Position numbers and translations under genes: made by a program. A model generated the notes under the pieces. The model was not told the origin of the DNA. It did not search any database and saw nothing but the letters and a program-made list of their open reading frames with translations. Below are positions 19,154 to 30,129 of a stretch of 64,000 nt of DNA, piece after piece (position 1 is the stretch's first letter; the number at the start of each line of letters is the position of its first letter). The DNA is from an uncultured Coriobacteriaceae bacterium. GTDB taxonomy: Bacteria; Actinomycetota; Coriobacteriia; Coriobacteriales; Coriobacteriaceae. The stretch spans positions 1 to 64,000 of the forward strand of contig CALUIM010000005.1 in the NCBI GenBank assembly GCA_944320725.1, read 5' to 3'.

Positions 19154-20458
19154 CTACGCCCACGCACTCCTGCCCTTGAGGGCACGAAGACCAATGTCGT
19201 GACGCAGTGTCTTACCCTCAAACTGAATCTTCTCGCAGGCCTCGTATGCCAAGTTGCGAGCATCCTCGAAGGTTGCGCCAAGCGCGGTCACATCGATCAC
19301 ACGGCCGCCAGCGGTTACCACATCGCCGTCCTCGTTCACCGCGGTACCGGCGTGGTATACGGTCACGTTCTCCATGGCAGCGGCATCCTCGATACCGGTG
19401 ATAACCTTACCCTTCTCGTAGCTACCGGGATACCCAGCGCTCGTGAGGACCACCGAGACGGCCCACTCGTCGCGCCATGCGAGCTCAACCTGGTCGAGCG
19501 TTTGGTTAGCGCAGGCGAGCATGACCTCCACCAAATCATTCTTAAGACGCGGCAGCACAACTTGCGTCTCGGGGTCGCCGAAGCGCGCATTGAACTCGAG
19601 TACCTTAGGACCCTGCGGCGTGAGCATGAAGCCGCCGTAGAGACACCCGCGATAATCGATGCCCTCAGCGGCGAGCTGCGCCACGGTGGCATTCATAATG
19701 CGCTCCATCTCGGTCTGCTCCTCATCGGTCACGATAGGCACCGGGCTGTATACGCCCATGCCGCCCGTGTTGGGGCCCTTATCACCCTCGAGCGCGCGCT
19801 TATGATCTTGCGAGGTCGCCATGGGACGCACGGTCTTGCCGTCGGTGAACGCCAGCAGCGAGCACTCGGGGCCGGTGAGCATCTCCTCAACCACCACGGT
19901 GGAGCCGGCCTCGCCGAACGTGCCGCCGAAGCACTCGCGCACGGCCTCTTCGGCCTGCACAAGCTCAGTCGCCACAATGACTCCCTTGCCTGCGGCAAGG
20001 CCATCGGCCTTCACCACGAGCGGCGCTCCTTGCTCGCGCACGTAGGCAAGCGCATCTTCTTCGTTGGTGAACACGCCGTAGGCAGCGGTGGGAATGTTCG
20101 CGCGGCCCATGAGCTCCTTGGAGAAGCGCTTGGAGCCCTCCATCTGGGCACCTGCTGCCCCGGGACCAAAGCACGGGATACCCGCCTCGCGTACGGCATC
20201 GGCAACGCCTGCAACCAGCGGCGCCTCGGGGCCAATGACCACAAGACCAATGTTCGTCTCGCGAGCAAAATCTGCCACGGCAGCCGGGTCGTTCTCATCG
20301 AGCGCAACATTCTCGCCCACCTCGACGGTACCGCCGTTGCCAGGCGCGATATACAGCTCGCCGCACAGCGGGCTCTCGGCAAGCTTCATGGCCAGCGCGT
20401 GCTCGCGGCCGCCGCTGCCCAGCAGCAGAATATCGATGGTCTTCTTCTCGTCCGTCAT
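19154..20458 (-). CDS. purD: phosphoribosylamine--glycine ligase
   Basis: A 434-residue ATP-grasp enzyme that joins glycine to phosphoribosylamine, the second step of purine synthesis. It shows [14 protein letters not shown] at the N terminus, [23 protein letters not shown], the ATP-grasp loop [12 protein letters not shown] and [14 protein letters not shown], all hallmark PurD motifs. Length is normal (420-435). I take ATG 20458 as the start because GGAGGGGAG lies directly upstream; an upstream ATG at 20473 overlaps that site. A hairpin terminator separates it from the DegV gene upstream, so it may have its own promoter. Confidence 0.97.
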   Translation of the reverse strand: MTDEKKTIDILLLGSGGREHALAMKLAESPLCGELYIAPGNGGTVEVGENVALDENDPAAVADFARETNIGLVVIGPEAPLVAGVADAVREAGIPCFGPGAAGAQMEGSKRFSKELMGRANIPTAAYGVFTNEEDALAYVREQGAPLVVKADGLAAGKGVIVATELVQAEEAVRECFGGTFGEAGSTVVVEEMLTGPECSLLAFTDGKTVRPMATSQDHKRALEGDKGPNTGGMGVYSPVPIVTDEEQTEMERIMNATVAQLAAEGIDYRGCLYGGFMLTPQGPKVLEFNARFGDPETQVVLPRLKNDLVEVMLACANQTLDQVELAWRDEWAVSVVLTSAGYPGSYEKGKVITGIEDAAAMENVTVYHAGTAVNEDGDVVTAGGRVIDVTALGATFEDARNLAYEACEKIQFEGKTLRHDIGLRALKGRSAWA

Positions 20459-20479
20459 GGTTCTCCCCTCCATAGACGC

Positions 20480-20504
20480 AAAACGGGCGCGAAGACCGCG
20501 CCCG
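20480..20504 (-). terminator. terminator between the DegV gene and purD
   Basis: CGGGCGCG (20484-20491) and CGCGCCCG (20497-20504) form a perfect eight-base stem, followed on the minus strand by TTTTGCG. The short U-run suggests partial read-through into purD. Confidence 0.65.
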
Positions 20505-20511
20505 ATGAAAC

Positions 20512-21423
20512 CTAGAATACCGGCGTGAGATACTTCGATACGCCGTCGAGTTCAGCAGCATGCAGGTCTGCCGGATAATAGAACACGCCGATGGCGCCCT
20601 CGCCCACATGCGTGGCAATCACGGGACCAATCGTAGCGTCGGTAAGATAGCGCACCTCGCCGCCGAGCTTTTGAATCTCTTCGGTGAGCTTGGCCACGCG
20701 CTCGGGCGCGTTGGTATGCAGGATGTAATACACCTGCGGACCAAACTCCTTCACGGCGGCCGCCATGCGTTTTCTCATATCCACAATGGCAGCCTTGGAA
20801 CCTTTCGCCTTGCGCTCAACCACGATGGAGCCATCCTGCTCGAGCCCGATAACGAGCTTGATGTCGAGCAGCGACGTCACAAATCCCTGGGCTTTGGTAG
20901 CGCGACCACCTTTCACCAGGTTGTCAAGGGTATCGGGCAGGAAGTGAATGCGCGCGGCAGCACGAATAGCCTCAATGCGCTCGAGCGCCTCGTCCAACGT
21001 GCCACCGGCTTTCGCGATCACGGCCGCCTCGAGCACCATCGCACCCTGGCCAACCGTTGCAAACCGGCTGTCTACCACCTCAAGCCGCAACCCCTCGGGC
21101 ACCTGTCCTGCGATCGCACGGGCACTCTCGATGGTGGCGGAAAGCGCGCGGGCAAGATGAATCGAAAGGATCTGGGTGTACCCCGCTTCGAACAGCTCTT
21201 TGTACACCGTGAGAAAATCTGCCGGCGAGGGCTGCGATGTGCTGGGCAGCTCGTCAGAACCCTGCATGAGGCGAAGGAGCTCGGGCGTCGAAATATCAAC
21301 GCCGTCGTTGTATTCCCTGCCCTGAAATGCAACGTGCAGCGGGACGATCTTGATGTCGAACTCGCGCGCGAGGTCGAGCGGAATGTCTGCCGCACTATCG
21401 GTTACGACAGCAAACGAATTCAT
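20512..21423 (-). CDS. DegV family fatty-acid-binding protein
   Basis: A 303-residue protein beginning [15 protein letters not shown], the DegV N-terminal signature; TSQPSPADF is the second hallmark, and the [10 protein letters not shown] region and the [11 protein letters not shown] segment complete the fold. Family members (FakB in staphylococci) bind a fatty acid and present it to a FakA kinase for phosphorylation. No fakA is in this window. The start at 21423 follows the purA stop by 11 bases, so the pair is probably co-transcribed. A longer frame upstream runs into purA and lacks a ribosome site. Confidence 0.92.
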   Translation of the reverse strand: MNSFAVVTDSAADIPLDLAREFDIKIVPLHVAFQGREYNDGVDISTPELLRLMQGSDELPSTSQPSPADFLTVYKELFEAGYTQILSIHLARALSATIESARAIAGQVPEGLRLEVVDSRFATVGQGAMVLEAAVIAKAGGTLDEALERIEAIRAAARIHFLPDTLDNLVKGGRATKAQGFVTSLLDIKLVIGLEQDGSIVVERKAKGSKAAIVDMRKRMAAAVKEFGPQVYYILHTNAPERVAKLTEEIQKLGGEVRYLTDATIGPVIATHVGEGAIGVFYYPADLHAAELDGVSKYLTPVF

Positions 21424-21434
21424 GATGTACCTGC

Positions 21435-24201
<2,767 letters not shown>

Positions 24202-24233
24202 CAGCGCTCACCTCCTTTGCCATCGACATTCAA

Positions 24234-24249
24234 TGTTCCACGTGAAGCA
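24234..24249. promoter_or_regulatory. degenerate parS-like site upstream of dnaB
   Basis: TGTTCCACGTGAAGCA matches the parS consensus at 14 of 16 positions, with the two changes placed symmetrically. It lies 33 bp upstream of the dnaB start. Confidence 0.55.
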
Positions 24250-24507
24250 TATCTGTCGTGAAACGAATGGGAGCATCACTATACGCTATGCATACGCTGC
24301 TTGAACCTTCGTCAAGCGAAACTTTGGCATGTTTTCTATTAACATGTGCCTGTCGAAAACCTTGCAACGCTATGCTGCGGATTAGCGTGTTTTCAACGTT
24401 TTCCACAATTCTGCTTCTTGCTATTTTGACTTTTCCACAGGCTTTCGTCTGACCTGCGATTATTCATGTGTATTATTGTTTTCGCAGGTAGTTGAGTTTT
24501 TATAGTT

Positions 24508-24645
24508 GTTGATATTGTGAAATAGCAGTTCAGAGAAGTATGTTTATCCAAGCCGCAGGAAGAAGTAGCTGTTTATAAGCTGGTTGGGTGATGGGTTGTC
24601 TGTGCAAAACATATGTTTGTGTTGACAGATTTTCACAATATCAAC
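24508..24645. repeat. 15-bp perfect inverted repeat in the AT-rich spacer
   Basis: GTTGATATTGTGAAA at 24508-24522 is the exact reverse complement of 24631-24645. The arms are 108 bp apart, and a further GTTGAT follows at 24654-24659. The arms bracket the minus-strand DnaA-box match at 24601. Confidence 0.8.
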
Positions 24646-24717
24646 CGTGACCTGTTGATTTCTTCTTAACCTGCAATGTCAACGGAAATTGAACAGCTTG
24701 CTTACTGATGGTTTACA

Positions 24718-24751
24718 ACAAAAGGGAGGGACCGTAAGCGCGATCCCTCCC
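24718..24751 (-). terminator. intrinsic terminator of the parA-parB operon
   Basis: GGGAGGGA (24724-24731) pairs with TCCCTCCC (24744-24751); on the minus strand TTTTGTTG follows the stem. It lies 24 bp after the small gene at 24775. Confidence 0.8.
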
Positions 24752-24774
24752 ATAGTAACTAAATATAAGGTACC

Positions 24775-25029
24775 TTAATAACCAATGGACTCCCACTGAT
24801 TCTCAACCCAGTCCTGGTTGATCTTTGGATTCTTGGTCATCTTGGCCGTCTTCAATGCAACATCTTCCGACATCTCGGTTACGGCCTTCTTCGATGTTTC
24901 GAATACATCCTGGGCGCCGCGAAGAAGTTTTTGACGAAGCTCGTCGTCAGTCGCAACCTTATATCCCGCAAATGCGCCTGCCGCAATTGTTGCACCGAGC
25001 GCAATGAGGCCAAAGAGTTTCTTACCCAT
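24775..25029 (-). CDS. small membrane-anchored protein downstream of parB
   Basis: An 84-residue protein of unknown function. One hydrophobic Ala/Gly-rich segment lies at residues 5-24 (LFGLIALGATIAAGAFAGYK), followed by about 60 polar, amphipathic residues. This shape resembles small YtxH-like membrane proteins, but I cannot assign a family. The ATG at 25029 is two bases after the parB stop and uses GGAG inside the parB end as ribosome site, so it is the last gene of the par operon. Whether it has a role in chromosome segregation is unknown. Confidence 0.7.
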   Translation of the reverse strand: MGKKLFGLIALGATIAAGAFAGYKVATDDELRQKLLRGAQDVFETSKKAVTEMSEDVALKTAKMTKNPKINQDWVENQWESIGY

Positions 25030-25031
25030 GA

Positions 25032-25898
25032 TTACTCCATCTCGATGTTCATGATTTCAGACAAGATACTTTGAAGCTCATCCTCGTCCTTGAATTCGAT
25101 CTCGATCTTGTTCTTACCACGGACACTCTTTACACGAACATTCGTATTGAGCTTCTGACGAAGCACGCGCGCTGCCTTCTTGAACGATTGAGGCGTGACA
25201 GGACGTGGTTTCTTGGGCGTTTCTCCGACAGAAAACAATGGAGCGAGATTTTCTGTCGCGCGAACCGATAATCCTTCTGTAACAACTTTCTCTGCTAATT
25301 TAATGCGCGCATCCTCATAGGGAACCGCAAGGATGGCACGTGCATGGCCAGCTGTCAGTTTGCCAGCGAAAATCAGATCCTGCACCTGTTCGGGTAGATC
25401 GAGGAGTCTCAAAGAATTCGTGATTGCAGAACGAGACTTTGACACTGCCTTTGAAAGCGCTTCCTGTGTCATGCCACTGGCATCAATCAGCTGCTTATAT
25501 CCCTTTGCCTCTTCAAGAGGATTCAGATCCGAGCGTTGCAGATTCTCGATCAGGGCCAGTGCAAGCATCTCTTCATCGTTGACATCTTTTACGATGACAG
25601 GAAGTTCGGTGAGATCTGCGAGCTTTGATGCCTGAAAGCGTCGTTCACCCGCAATAATCTCATAACCATTGCCCTTCTTACGGACCAAGAGCGGTTGGAG
25701 TACGCCGTGCTCACGAATTGACTCACACAGTTCATTGAGCTCTGTTTCATTGAAATGAATGCGTGGTTGGTTTGGGTTTGGTTTAATCTTCTCAATGGGG
25801 ACCTTCATTTCTTGTGCAGACGATCCCGTTTCATGCTGCGCCTCGCCAACAAGAGCATTCAAACCTTTACCAAGTGCGCGTTTTTTAGGACTAGGCAC
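25032..25898 (-). CDS. parB: chromosome-partitioning protein ParB (Spo0J)
   Basis: A 288-residue CTP-dependent clamp that loads at parS and spreads along DNA. MPSPKKRALGKGLNALVG is the usual start. PNPNQPRIHF and then IIAGERRFQASKLA (GERR motif, CTP/DNA) form the ParB/Srx domain, followed by LIENLQRSDLNPLEEAKGY and the helix-turn-helix EALSKAVSKSRSAITNSLRLL, and a C-terminal dimerisation segment ending NIEME. It overlaps the parA 3' end by eight bases. Three perfect parS sites lie about 0.8 kb upstream. Confidence 0.97.
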   Translation of the reverse strand: MPSPKKRALGKGLNALVGEAQHETGSSAQEMKVPIEKIKPNPNQPRIHFNETELNELCESIREHGVLQPLLVRKKGNGYEIIAGERRFQASKLADLTELPVIVKDVNDEEMLALALIENLQRSDLNPLEEAKGYKQLIDASGMTQEALSKAVSKSRSAITNSLRLLDLPEQVQDLIFAGKLTAGHARAILAVPYEDARIKLAEKVVTEGLSVRATENLAPLFSVGETPKKPRPVTPQSFKKAARVLRQKLNTNVRVKSVRGKNKIEIEFKDEDELQSILSEIMNIEME

Positions 25899-26691
25899 GC
25901 TTGATCACCTCTTTGGCTAGATTCATATACGCGATAGCACCTTTATTGGTTGGTGCATATTCAATGATGGGTAAACCGAATGACGGTGCTTCAGATAGCT
26001 TTACCGTACGTGGGATAACCGTCTTAAAGGTATCGTTACCGAAGTATGCGCGCACTTCGTCAGCAACCTGGTTTGAAAGCGATGTACGCGAATCAAACAT
26101 CGTGAGAAGAACACCGAATGTCTCAAGTTGCTTATTGATGCGGCTTTTCACCATGCGCATTGATTCAAGTAGCTTGGTAACACCTTCCAGCGCATAGTAT
26201 TCACACTGAATAGGAATGAGAACGCTATCGGCAGCAGCAAGAGCGTTGATGGTAAGCAGTCCCAGCGATGGCGGACAATCGATAAAGATGAAATCAAACT
26301 CATCCTTGATGGGCGCAATAAGCTCTTTGAGGCGTGTTTCGCGAGCCATAGCAGAAACAAGCTCTATTTCTGCACCTGCAAGCTGTATGGTTGCCGGCAC
26401 TACAAACACACGCTTGCTCGTCGTATCCTGAATGAGCTCATCAAGCGGCACATCATTCAAGAGCGCATCATATACGCATGCCTCAAGCTCTTCTTTTTCA
26501 ATACCAAAACCACTGGTGCTGTTGCCCTGAGGATCAAAATCGATAAGAAGGACTTTCTTTTTCTGTTCGCTGAGTGCTGCCGCTAGATTTACTGCAGTCG
26601 TCGACTTTCCGACACCGCCTTTTTGGTTAATGATGGCGATGACTCTTGTTGCTTTCGCATTTTTAGAGCGTTTGACGTCTTGATAGCCCAC
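25891..26691 (-). CDS. parA: chromosome-partitioning ATPase ParA (Soj)
   Basis: A 266-residue deviant-Walker P-loop ATPase that drives origin segregation together with ParB. It shows the ParA signature KGGVGKSTTAVNLAAAL with the second Lys, the ADFDPQGN-type LIDFDPQGNSTSGFG and IFIDCPPSLGLLT, all complete. About 20 residues precede the P-loop, as is common for Soj. The start is GTG at 26691 behind AAGGAGGTAAC. ParS sites occupy the promoter region, so ParB may autoregulate the operon. Confidence 0.97.
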   Translation of the reverse strand: MGYQDVKRSKNAKATRVIAIINQKGGVGKSTTAVNLAAALSEQKKKVLLIDFDPQGNSTSGFGIEKEELEACVYDALLNDVPLDELIQDTTSKRVFVVPATIQLAGAEIELVSAMARETRLKELIAPIKDEFDFIFIDCPPSLGLLTINALAAADSVLIPIQCEYYALEGVTKLLESMRMVKSRINKQLETFGVLLTMFDSRTSLSNQVADEVRAYFGNDTFKTVIPRTVKLSEAPSFGLPIIEYAPTNKGAIAYMNLAKEVIKRA

Positions 26692-26732
26692 GTTACCTCC
26701 TTGTGATTCAAGTTCATTTCAAGCACGGAGAT

Positions 26733-26748
26733 TGTTTCACGTGAAACA
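26733..26748. promoter_or_regulatory. parS site 1
   Basis: Exact TGTTTCACGTGAAACA palindrome, 42 bp upstream of the parA start. This is the ParB binding consensus. Confidence 0.95.
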
Positions 26749-26770
26749 ACATCACTATTTGATTCCATTA

Positions 26771-26786
26771 TGTTTCACGTGAAACA
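26771..26786. promoter_or_regulatory. parS site 2
   Basis: Exact TGTTTCACGTGAAACA, 22 bp after site 1. Confidence 0.95.
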
Positions 26787-26814
26787 AAGTAGCAAGAACA
26801 AATACGGTAAAGGG

Positions 26815-26830
26815 TGTTTCACGTGAAACA
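26815..26830. promoter_or_regulatory. parS site 3
   Basis: Exact TGTTTCACGTGAAACA, directly abutting the stop codon of rsmG at 26832. Confidence 0.95.
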
Positions 26831-26831
26831 T

Positions 26832-27575
26832 TCATGCTAGAGGAGATTTCTTAGCCACGCCAATAGCACGAGGAAGCTTGATGGAAGGCTTTCTACAGCG
26901 CTCATAAGACAGAACAACACGATGCCCAGCATCAAGAGGAAGATCGTATGAGGTAGAGGCGATGAGCTTCATGCCGCAAATCTTAGCTGCAGCCTCTCCA
27001 AAACGCAGCTCATCATTAGAAGGGTTGCCCTTAGAAACAACAAGCAGACCATGTTGCGCAAGTAAGGGGGCAGCATACTCGATGAGAATAGGAAGCGAAG
27101 CAACAGCGCGCGCAGTTACAACAGCATAAGAACTACGATGCTCAAGAGCGTGGTGCTCAATACGGTCATGAATCGCCGTAATGGCAGGAAGTTGAAGTGT
27201 CTCAGCAAACGACGCGAGCGCATTTACCTTTTTACCAACAGAATCTATAAGCACCGTTGGACGGGTTGATGCAATGTGAAGCGGAATTCCAGGAAAACCA
27301 GCTCCAGAGCCAATGTCAAGCAGTGGGCCCTCAGGAGCCAGAGATACAGCGGGCAGGAACAAGAGTGAATCCAAGATATGGAGGATCAACGCCGAATCAT
27401 AGTTGGTAATACGTGTGAGATTGAGAACCTTATTCTTCTCAATAACCAGATCAAGGTGATCGAGACAGAGATTGAGTTGATCGGCTGTGACAGCAAGCTG
27501 ATAATTCTGACAATAGCACTCGAGCCTGGCTAAGGCAGTGGACCTATCAAGCGAATCGATTGAGGATATAGACAT
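26832..27575 (-). CDS. rsmG: 16S rRNA (guanine-N7) methyltransferase
   Basis: A 247-residue SAM-dependent enzyme that methylates G527 (E. coli numbering) of 16S rRNA. NLTRITNYDSALILHILDSL is the GidB substrate motif, LLDIGSGAGFPGIPL the SAM glycine loop, and VTARAVASLPILIEYA the downstream catalytic part. I prefer the start at 27575 (MSISSIDSLDRS), with AAAGG upstream; the open frame extends to 27659 but those residues are unlike the family. It is next to jag and parA, a very common order near the origin. Confidence 0.93.
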   Translation of the reverse strand: MSISSIDSLDRSTALARLECYCQNYQLAVTADQLNLCLDHLDLVIEKNKVLNLTRITNYDSALILHILDSLLFLPAVSLAPEGPLLDIGSGAGFPGIPLHIASTRPTVLIDSVGKKVNALASFAETLQLPAITAIHDRIEHHALEHRSSYAVVTARAVASLPILIEYAAPLLAQHGLLVVSKGNPSNDELRFGEAAAKICGMKLIASTSYDLPLDAGHRVVLSYERCRKPSIKLPRAIGVAKKSPLA

Positions 27576-27625
27576 AGCCAAGCCTTTCATGACAGAAGTC
27601 CACGAACCATGGAAATGTGACATAG

Positions 27626-27653
27626 AAAAAGGGGCATGGAAACCATGCCCCTT
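27626..27653 (-). terminator. intrinsic terminator downstream of jag
   Basis: GGGGCATGG (27631-27639) and CCATGCCCC (27643-27651) form a perfect nine-base stem with a three-base loop. Five T follow on the minus strand (27626-27630). It separates jag from rsmG. Confidence 0.85.
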
Positions 27654-27674
27654 CACCATACCATGTAATAAAAG

Positions 27675-28268
27675 TTATCGAAGCGTAATGACCACGCGAC
27701 GATCGGGATCAATGCCCTCCGAGTGCGTTTCCACAGAAACGTTATCGCGCAGCGCAATATGAACAAGACGACGCTCATATGCATTCATAGGCTGAAGCGA
27801 CACCGTGGTGTGCTGGCGAATAGCACGTGAGGCGGCCTTATGAGCAAGATCGACAATCTTGTCATGACGACGGCTCTTGTACCCCTCGATATCAACGACG
27901 ACAGGATAGCGGAAGCCGAGCTTACGGCTCACCAGCAACGAGAACATAGTTTGTAATGATTCAAGCGTGCGACCATGGCGACCAATAAGCACAGCAAGAT
28001 CAGGTGCCGTCACGTCGAGGATGAGCTCACCGTCATCGCCCTCATACTCATCGATAGGAGCACCTTCAGCATCAAAGTGCGTCAAGATCTCATGAAGGAT
28101 GGAGACGGCAACATCAGCGATGGTGTCAAGCTCCTCATCAGAGAGGTCCTCACCATTCTTATAGCGCTGGGCAATCTCGGGATAAGCACCTACATACTCA
28201 GACTGCTCTTGCTCAGCAACATCAGTCTCACGTTCTTCATCGAGCTGATCAAGCAATTCCTCAGCCAT
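27675..28268 (-). CDS. khpB: KH/R3H RNA-binding protein (Jag/KhpB)
   Basis: A 197-residue protein. The first 60 residues are acidic. A KH domain follows, with the core LIGRHGRTLESLQTMFSLL (GxxG-like GRHG), then an R3H domain with MNAYERRLVHIALRDN and VETHSEGIDPDRRV, which carries the conserved Arg-x3-His. Such proteins bind RNA, pair with KhpA and affect cell elongation and sRNA levels in other Gram-positives. It lacks the separate Jag-N domain of many homologues. It lies 32 bp after yidC, in the conserved rpmH-rnpA-yidD-yidC-jag order. Confidence 0.93.
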   Translation of the reverse strand: MAEELLDQLDEERETDVAEQEQSEYVGAYPEIAQRYKNGEDLSDEELDTIADVAVSILHEILTHFDAEGAPIDEYEGDDGELILDVTAPDLAVLIGRHGRTLESLQTMFSLLVSRKLGFRYPVVVDIEGYKSRRHDKIVDLAHKAASRAIRQHTTVSLQPMNAYERRLVHIALRDNVSVETHSEGIDPDRRVVITLR

Positions 28269-28300
28269 AGTAACTCCTTGGAAATTATTTAGGTACCTAA

Positions 28301-29071
28301 TTAGCGCTTCTTATGAGGACGCTCTTTGCGCTCGCGGCGAACAACATCGACCTCGATGGGAGCATTCGCCAAACGCGCCTCCTCCTCGGCCTTAGCCTTC
28401 TCCATAACCTTCTGGGTCACGAAGATCTGCTGGATAACCTGCCAAAGCGTAGAGACGTCATAGTACAGAAGCACACCGGCGGGAAGCGCCCAACCAATGA
28501 ACAGCATCATAACGGCCATGACGAGCGCCGTGGTGCGCATCGTCGTAGCCTGCTGACCGGTCTGATTGCGCGCCATATACAGCTGCGGAATCAGCGTGAG
28601 CACGGCGAACAGCACAAGCGAGATGAGATACGGCAGCGCAACCTCAAAGCCCTGGGACATAGCCGTAGAAGGAGCCGTGGTGAGGTCGGGCAGGATGTTG
28701 TAGAACGAGAAATTGGTGCCCTCGAAATACTGCGGCAGGTTGCGAAGCAGCGTGAAGAGCGCCAGAAGCACCGGCATCTGGATGAGGAGCGGCAAGCAAC
28801 CACCAAAGGGGTTGAACTTGTTCTCGGAATAGAACTTCTGCATCTCCTCGTTCATGCGCTGCGGGTCGTCCTGATACTTCTGCTGCAGCTCCATGAGGCG
28901 CGGCTGCAGAACCTGCATGCGCGCCGTGGACTTGGTGGACTTGAGCAGCAGCGGCGTCAAGATGATGCGGATGATCAGCACCAAGATGATGATCGAGAGA
29001 CCCCAGTCGACCGCGAAGCCCTGGATCAGCTTGAGAATCTCAAAGAGAATGTTAACGAGCCAGTCCCACAT
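28301..29071 (-). CDS. yidC: membrane protein insertase YidC
   Basis: A 256-residue Oxa1/YidC-family insertase that puts membrane proteins into the cytoplasmic membrane with or without SecYEG. It has five hydrophobic segments; the first, at residues 15-40, reads FAVDWGLSIIILVLIIRIIL and holds the conserved Arg. The coiled cytoplasmic hairpin contains KYQDDPQRMNEEMQKFY, followed by FNPFGGCLPLLIQMPVL. The tail is basic (RRERKERPHKKR), as expected for ribosome contact. There is no Cys at the N terminus, so it is not the SpoIIIJ lipoprotein form. GGAGGATTCATTCA precedes the ATG. Confidence 0.95.
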   Translation of the reverse strand: MWDWLVNILFEILKLIQGFAVDWGLSIIILVLIIRIILTPLLLKSTKSTARMQVLQPRLMELQQKYQDDPQRMNEEMQKFYSENKFNPFGGCLPLLIQMPVLLALFTLLRNLPQYFEGTNFSFYNILPDLTTAPSTAMSQGFEVALPYLISLVLFAVLTLIPQLYMARNQTGQQATTMRTTALVMAVMMLFIGWALPAGVLLYYDVSTLWQVIQQIFVTQKVMEKAKAEEEARLANAPIEVDVVRRERKERPHKKR

Positions 29072-29099
29072 TGAATGAATCCTCCGTTATGCATGTGCC

Positions 29100-29327
29100 C
29101 TAAGGCACCGGGTCGTAGCCGCCGCCGTGGAGCGGATTGCATCGAACGATGCGCCGCGCACCCAGCCAGCAGCCCTGAACAACACCATATTTCTCAATCG
29201 CCTCGAGCGTGTACTGTGAGCACGACGGGACATAGATGCATGCATTGGGCAGCATCGGTGAGATAAACCGCTGATAGAAGCGAATAGCCTTGCGAGCAAG
29301 CCATGAGATGGGCGATCCGGCCATCAT
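29100..29327 (-). CDS. yidD: membrane protein insertion efficiency factor YidD
   Basis: A 75-residue protein with the family core [20 protein letters not shown], then [14 protein letters not shown] and [13 protein letters not shown]. The three conserved cysteines are present. It assists YidC-dependent insertion. The start overlaps the rnpA stop by four bases, so it is translationally coupled. Confidence 0.94.
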   Translation of the reverse strand: MMAGSPISWLARKAIRFYQRFISPMLPNACIYVPSCSQYTLEAIEKYGVVQGCWLGARRIVRCNPLHGGGYDPVP

Positions 29328-29650
29328 GCTACACCCGCCCGCTTGAGCAACGACGCGAGTGCACCGGCAACCTCACCGCGCGCCGCCGAAGCGGTGCCGC
29401 GTGTGGCAAACAGAATCAAATCGTAGCCCTGCGCCGGCAGACCATCTTGGCGCGCCGCCTCGCGCAAAACACGTTTCGAGCGATTACGCCACACAGCGTT
29501 GCCAAGTCGCTTCGGTGCAGCGAAGGCGACCCTGCCCGGATCGCCTTCGCAACAAGCTTCACATATAACCATACGAATCAATGGATGGTTGTAGCGCTTT
29601 CCCCGCGTGTACACATGCTCAAAGTCCGCTCGGGACTTGATGGTCCTCAT
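29324..29650 (-). CDS. rnpA: ribonuclease P protein component
   Basis: A 108-residue basic protein that joins the RNase P RNA to trim tRNA 5' ends. It has the N-terminal [16 protein letters not shown] substrate-binding part, [20 protein letters not shown] with the RNR motif, and RVLREA. The ribosome site is weak. It follows rpmH by 17 bp and overlaps yidD. The RNase P RNA gene itself is not seen in the window. Confidence 0.95.
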   Translation of the reverse strand: MRTIKSRADFEHVYTRGKRYNHPLIRMVICEACCEGDPGRVAFAAPKRLGNAVWRNRSKRVLREAARQDGLPAQGYDLILFATRGTASAARGEVAGALASLLKRAGVA

Positions 29651-29667
29651 ACGGGCACACGTAGAAG

Positions 29668-29802
29668 CTAGACCGTGAGACGCTTGCGACCCTTGGCACG
29701 ACGGCGGGCAAGAACGGCGCGACCGCCCTTGGTTGCCATGCGGGCACGGAAGCCGTGGGTCTTAGCACGCTTGCGCTTATTCGGCTGATACGTACGCTTC
29801 AT
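29668..29802 (-). CDS. rpmH: 50S ribosomal protein L34
   Basis: A 44-residue, strongly basic protein: [20 protein letters not shown], then [20 protein letters not shown], the universal L34 sequence. The ATG at 29802 follows GGAGGATATCAACC. An open frame extends upstream to 29904 but it crosses the promoter and ribosome site. Confidence 0.98.
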   Translation of the reverse strand: MKRTYQPNKRKRAKTHGFRARMATKGGRAVLARRRAKGRKRLTV

Positions 29803-29858
29803 GGTTGATATCCTCCTGCTGCATTTCTTGCAATCATTACATGCACGTGAGCTTTCAG

Positions 29859-29888
29859 ATTGTAGGGAATATCGTGCGGAAATGTCAA
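29859..29888 (-). promoter_or_regulatory. promoter of the rpmH operon
   Basis: On the minus strand TTGACA (29883-29888) and TACAAT (29859-29864) lie 18 bp apart, close to the ideal sigma-70-type promoter. It drives rpmH-rnpA-yidD-yidC-jag away from the origin. Confidence 0.8.
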
Positions 29889-30129
29889 CAAATCTTGCCG
29901 ACATCTCCAGAACTCACCATACCAACTGTGCCACAGCGATCACAAAGCTTCAAAGCTGGCGATACCTTTCATAATCTTTCATCGACTTTTCCACAGGTGC
30001 TGTTGAATATGTTGATAACTTTTCAGTCCTTTTCTTCACTTTTCAACAGTTTTTGAAAACATGTGGAAAGATGTGAATCGAGCCGGTCTGAGCTACTATC
30101 TAGCTATCAGCGACGTTGAAACGGATACT
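29889..30129. other. oriC: probable replication origin region (rpmH-dnaA side)
   Basis: An AT-rich spacer where gene direction changes from minus (rpmH and almost everything to the left as far as carA) to plus (dnaA and onward). DnaA-box matches are TTTTCCACA at 29987-29995 and a minus-strand CTTTCCACA at 30062-30070. CTGTTGAA/TTCAACAG (30000-30007 with 30042-30049) brackets an AT-rich stretch suited to unwinding. This is the classical oriC position. The number of boxes is modest, so other parts may lie in the neighbouring gene or the 24.4-kb spacer. Confidence 0.6.

Larger units (their letters stand above)
24202..24717. other. AT-rich spacer with DnaA-box-like sites (possible accessory origin region)
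   Basis: No gene is supported in this 516-bp stretch between dnaB and the parAB operon terminator. It is much more AT-rich than its surroundings. DnaA-box matches to TTWTNCACA are TTTTCCACA at 24399-24407 and 24431-24439, and TTTTGCACA on the minus strand at 24601-24609. TTATCCAAG at 24544 is a weaker one. Repeated GTTGA words and a 15-bp inverted repeat lie at 24508-24645. This could be part of a split origin or only the dnaB promoter region. Both neighbours point the same way (minus), so the main polarity switch is not here. Confidence 0.5.
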
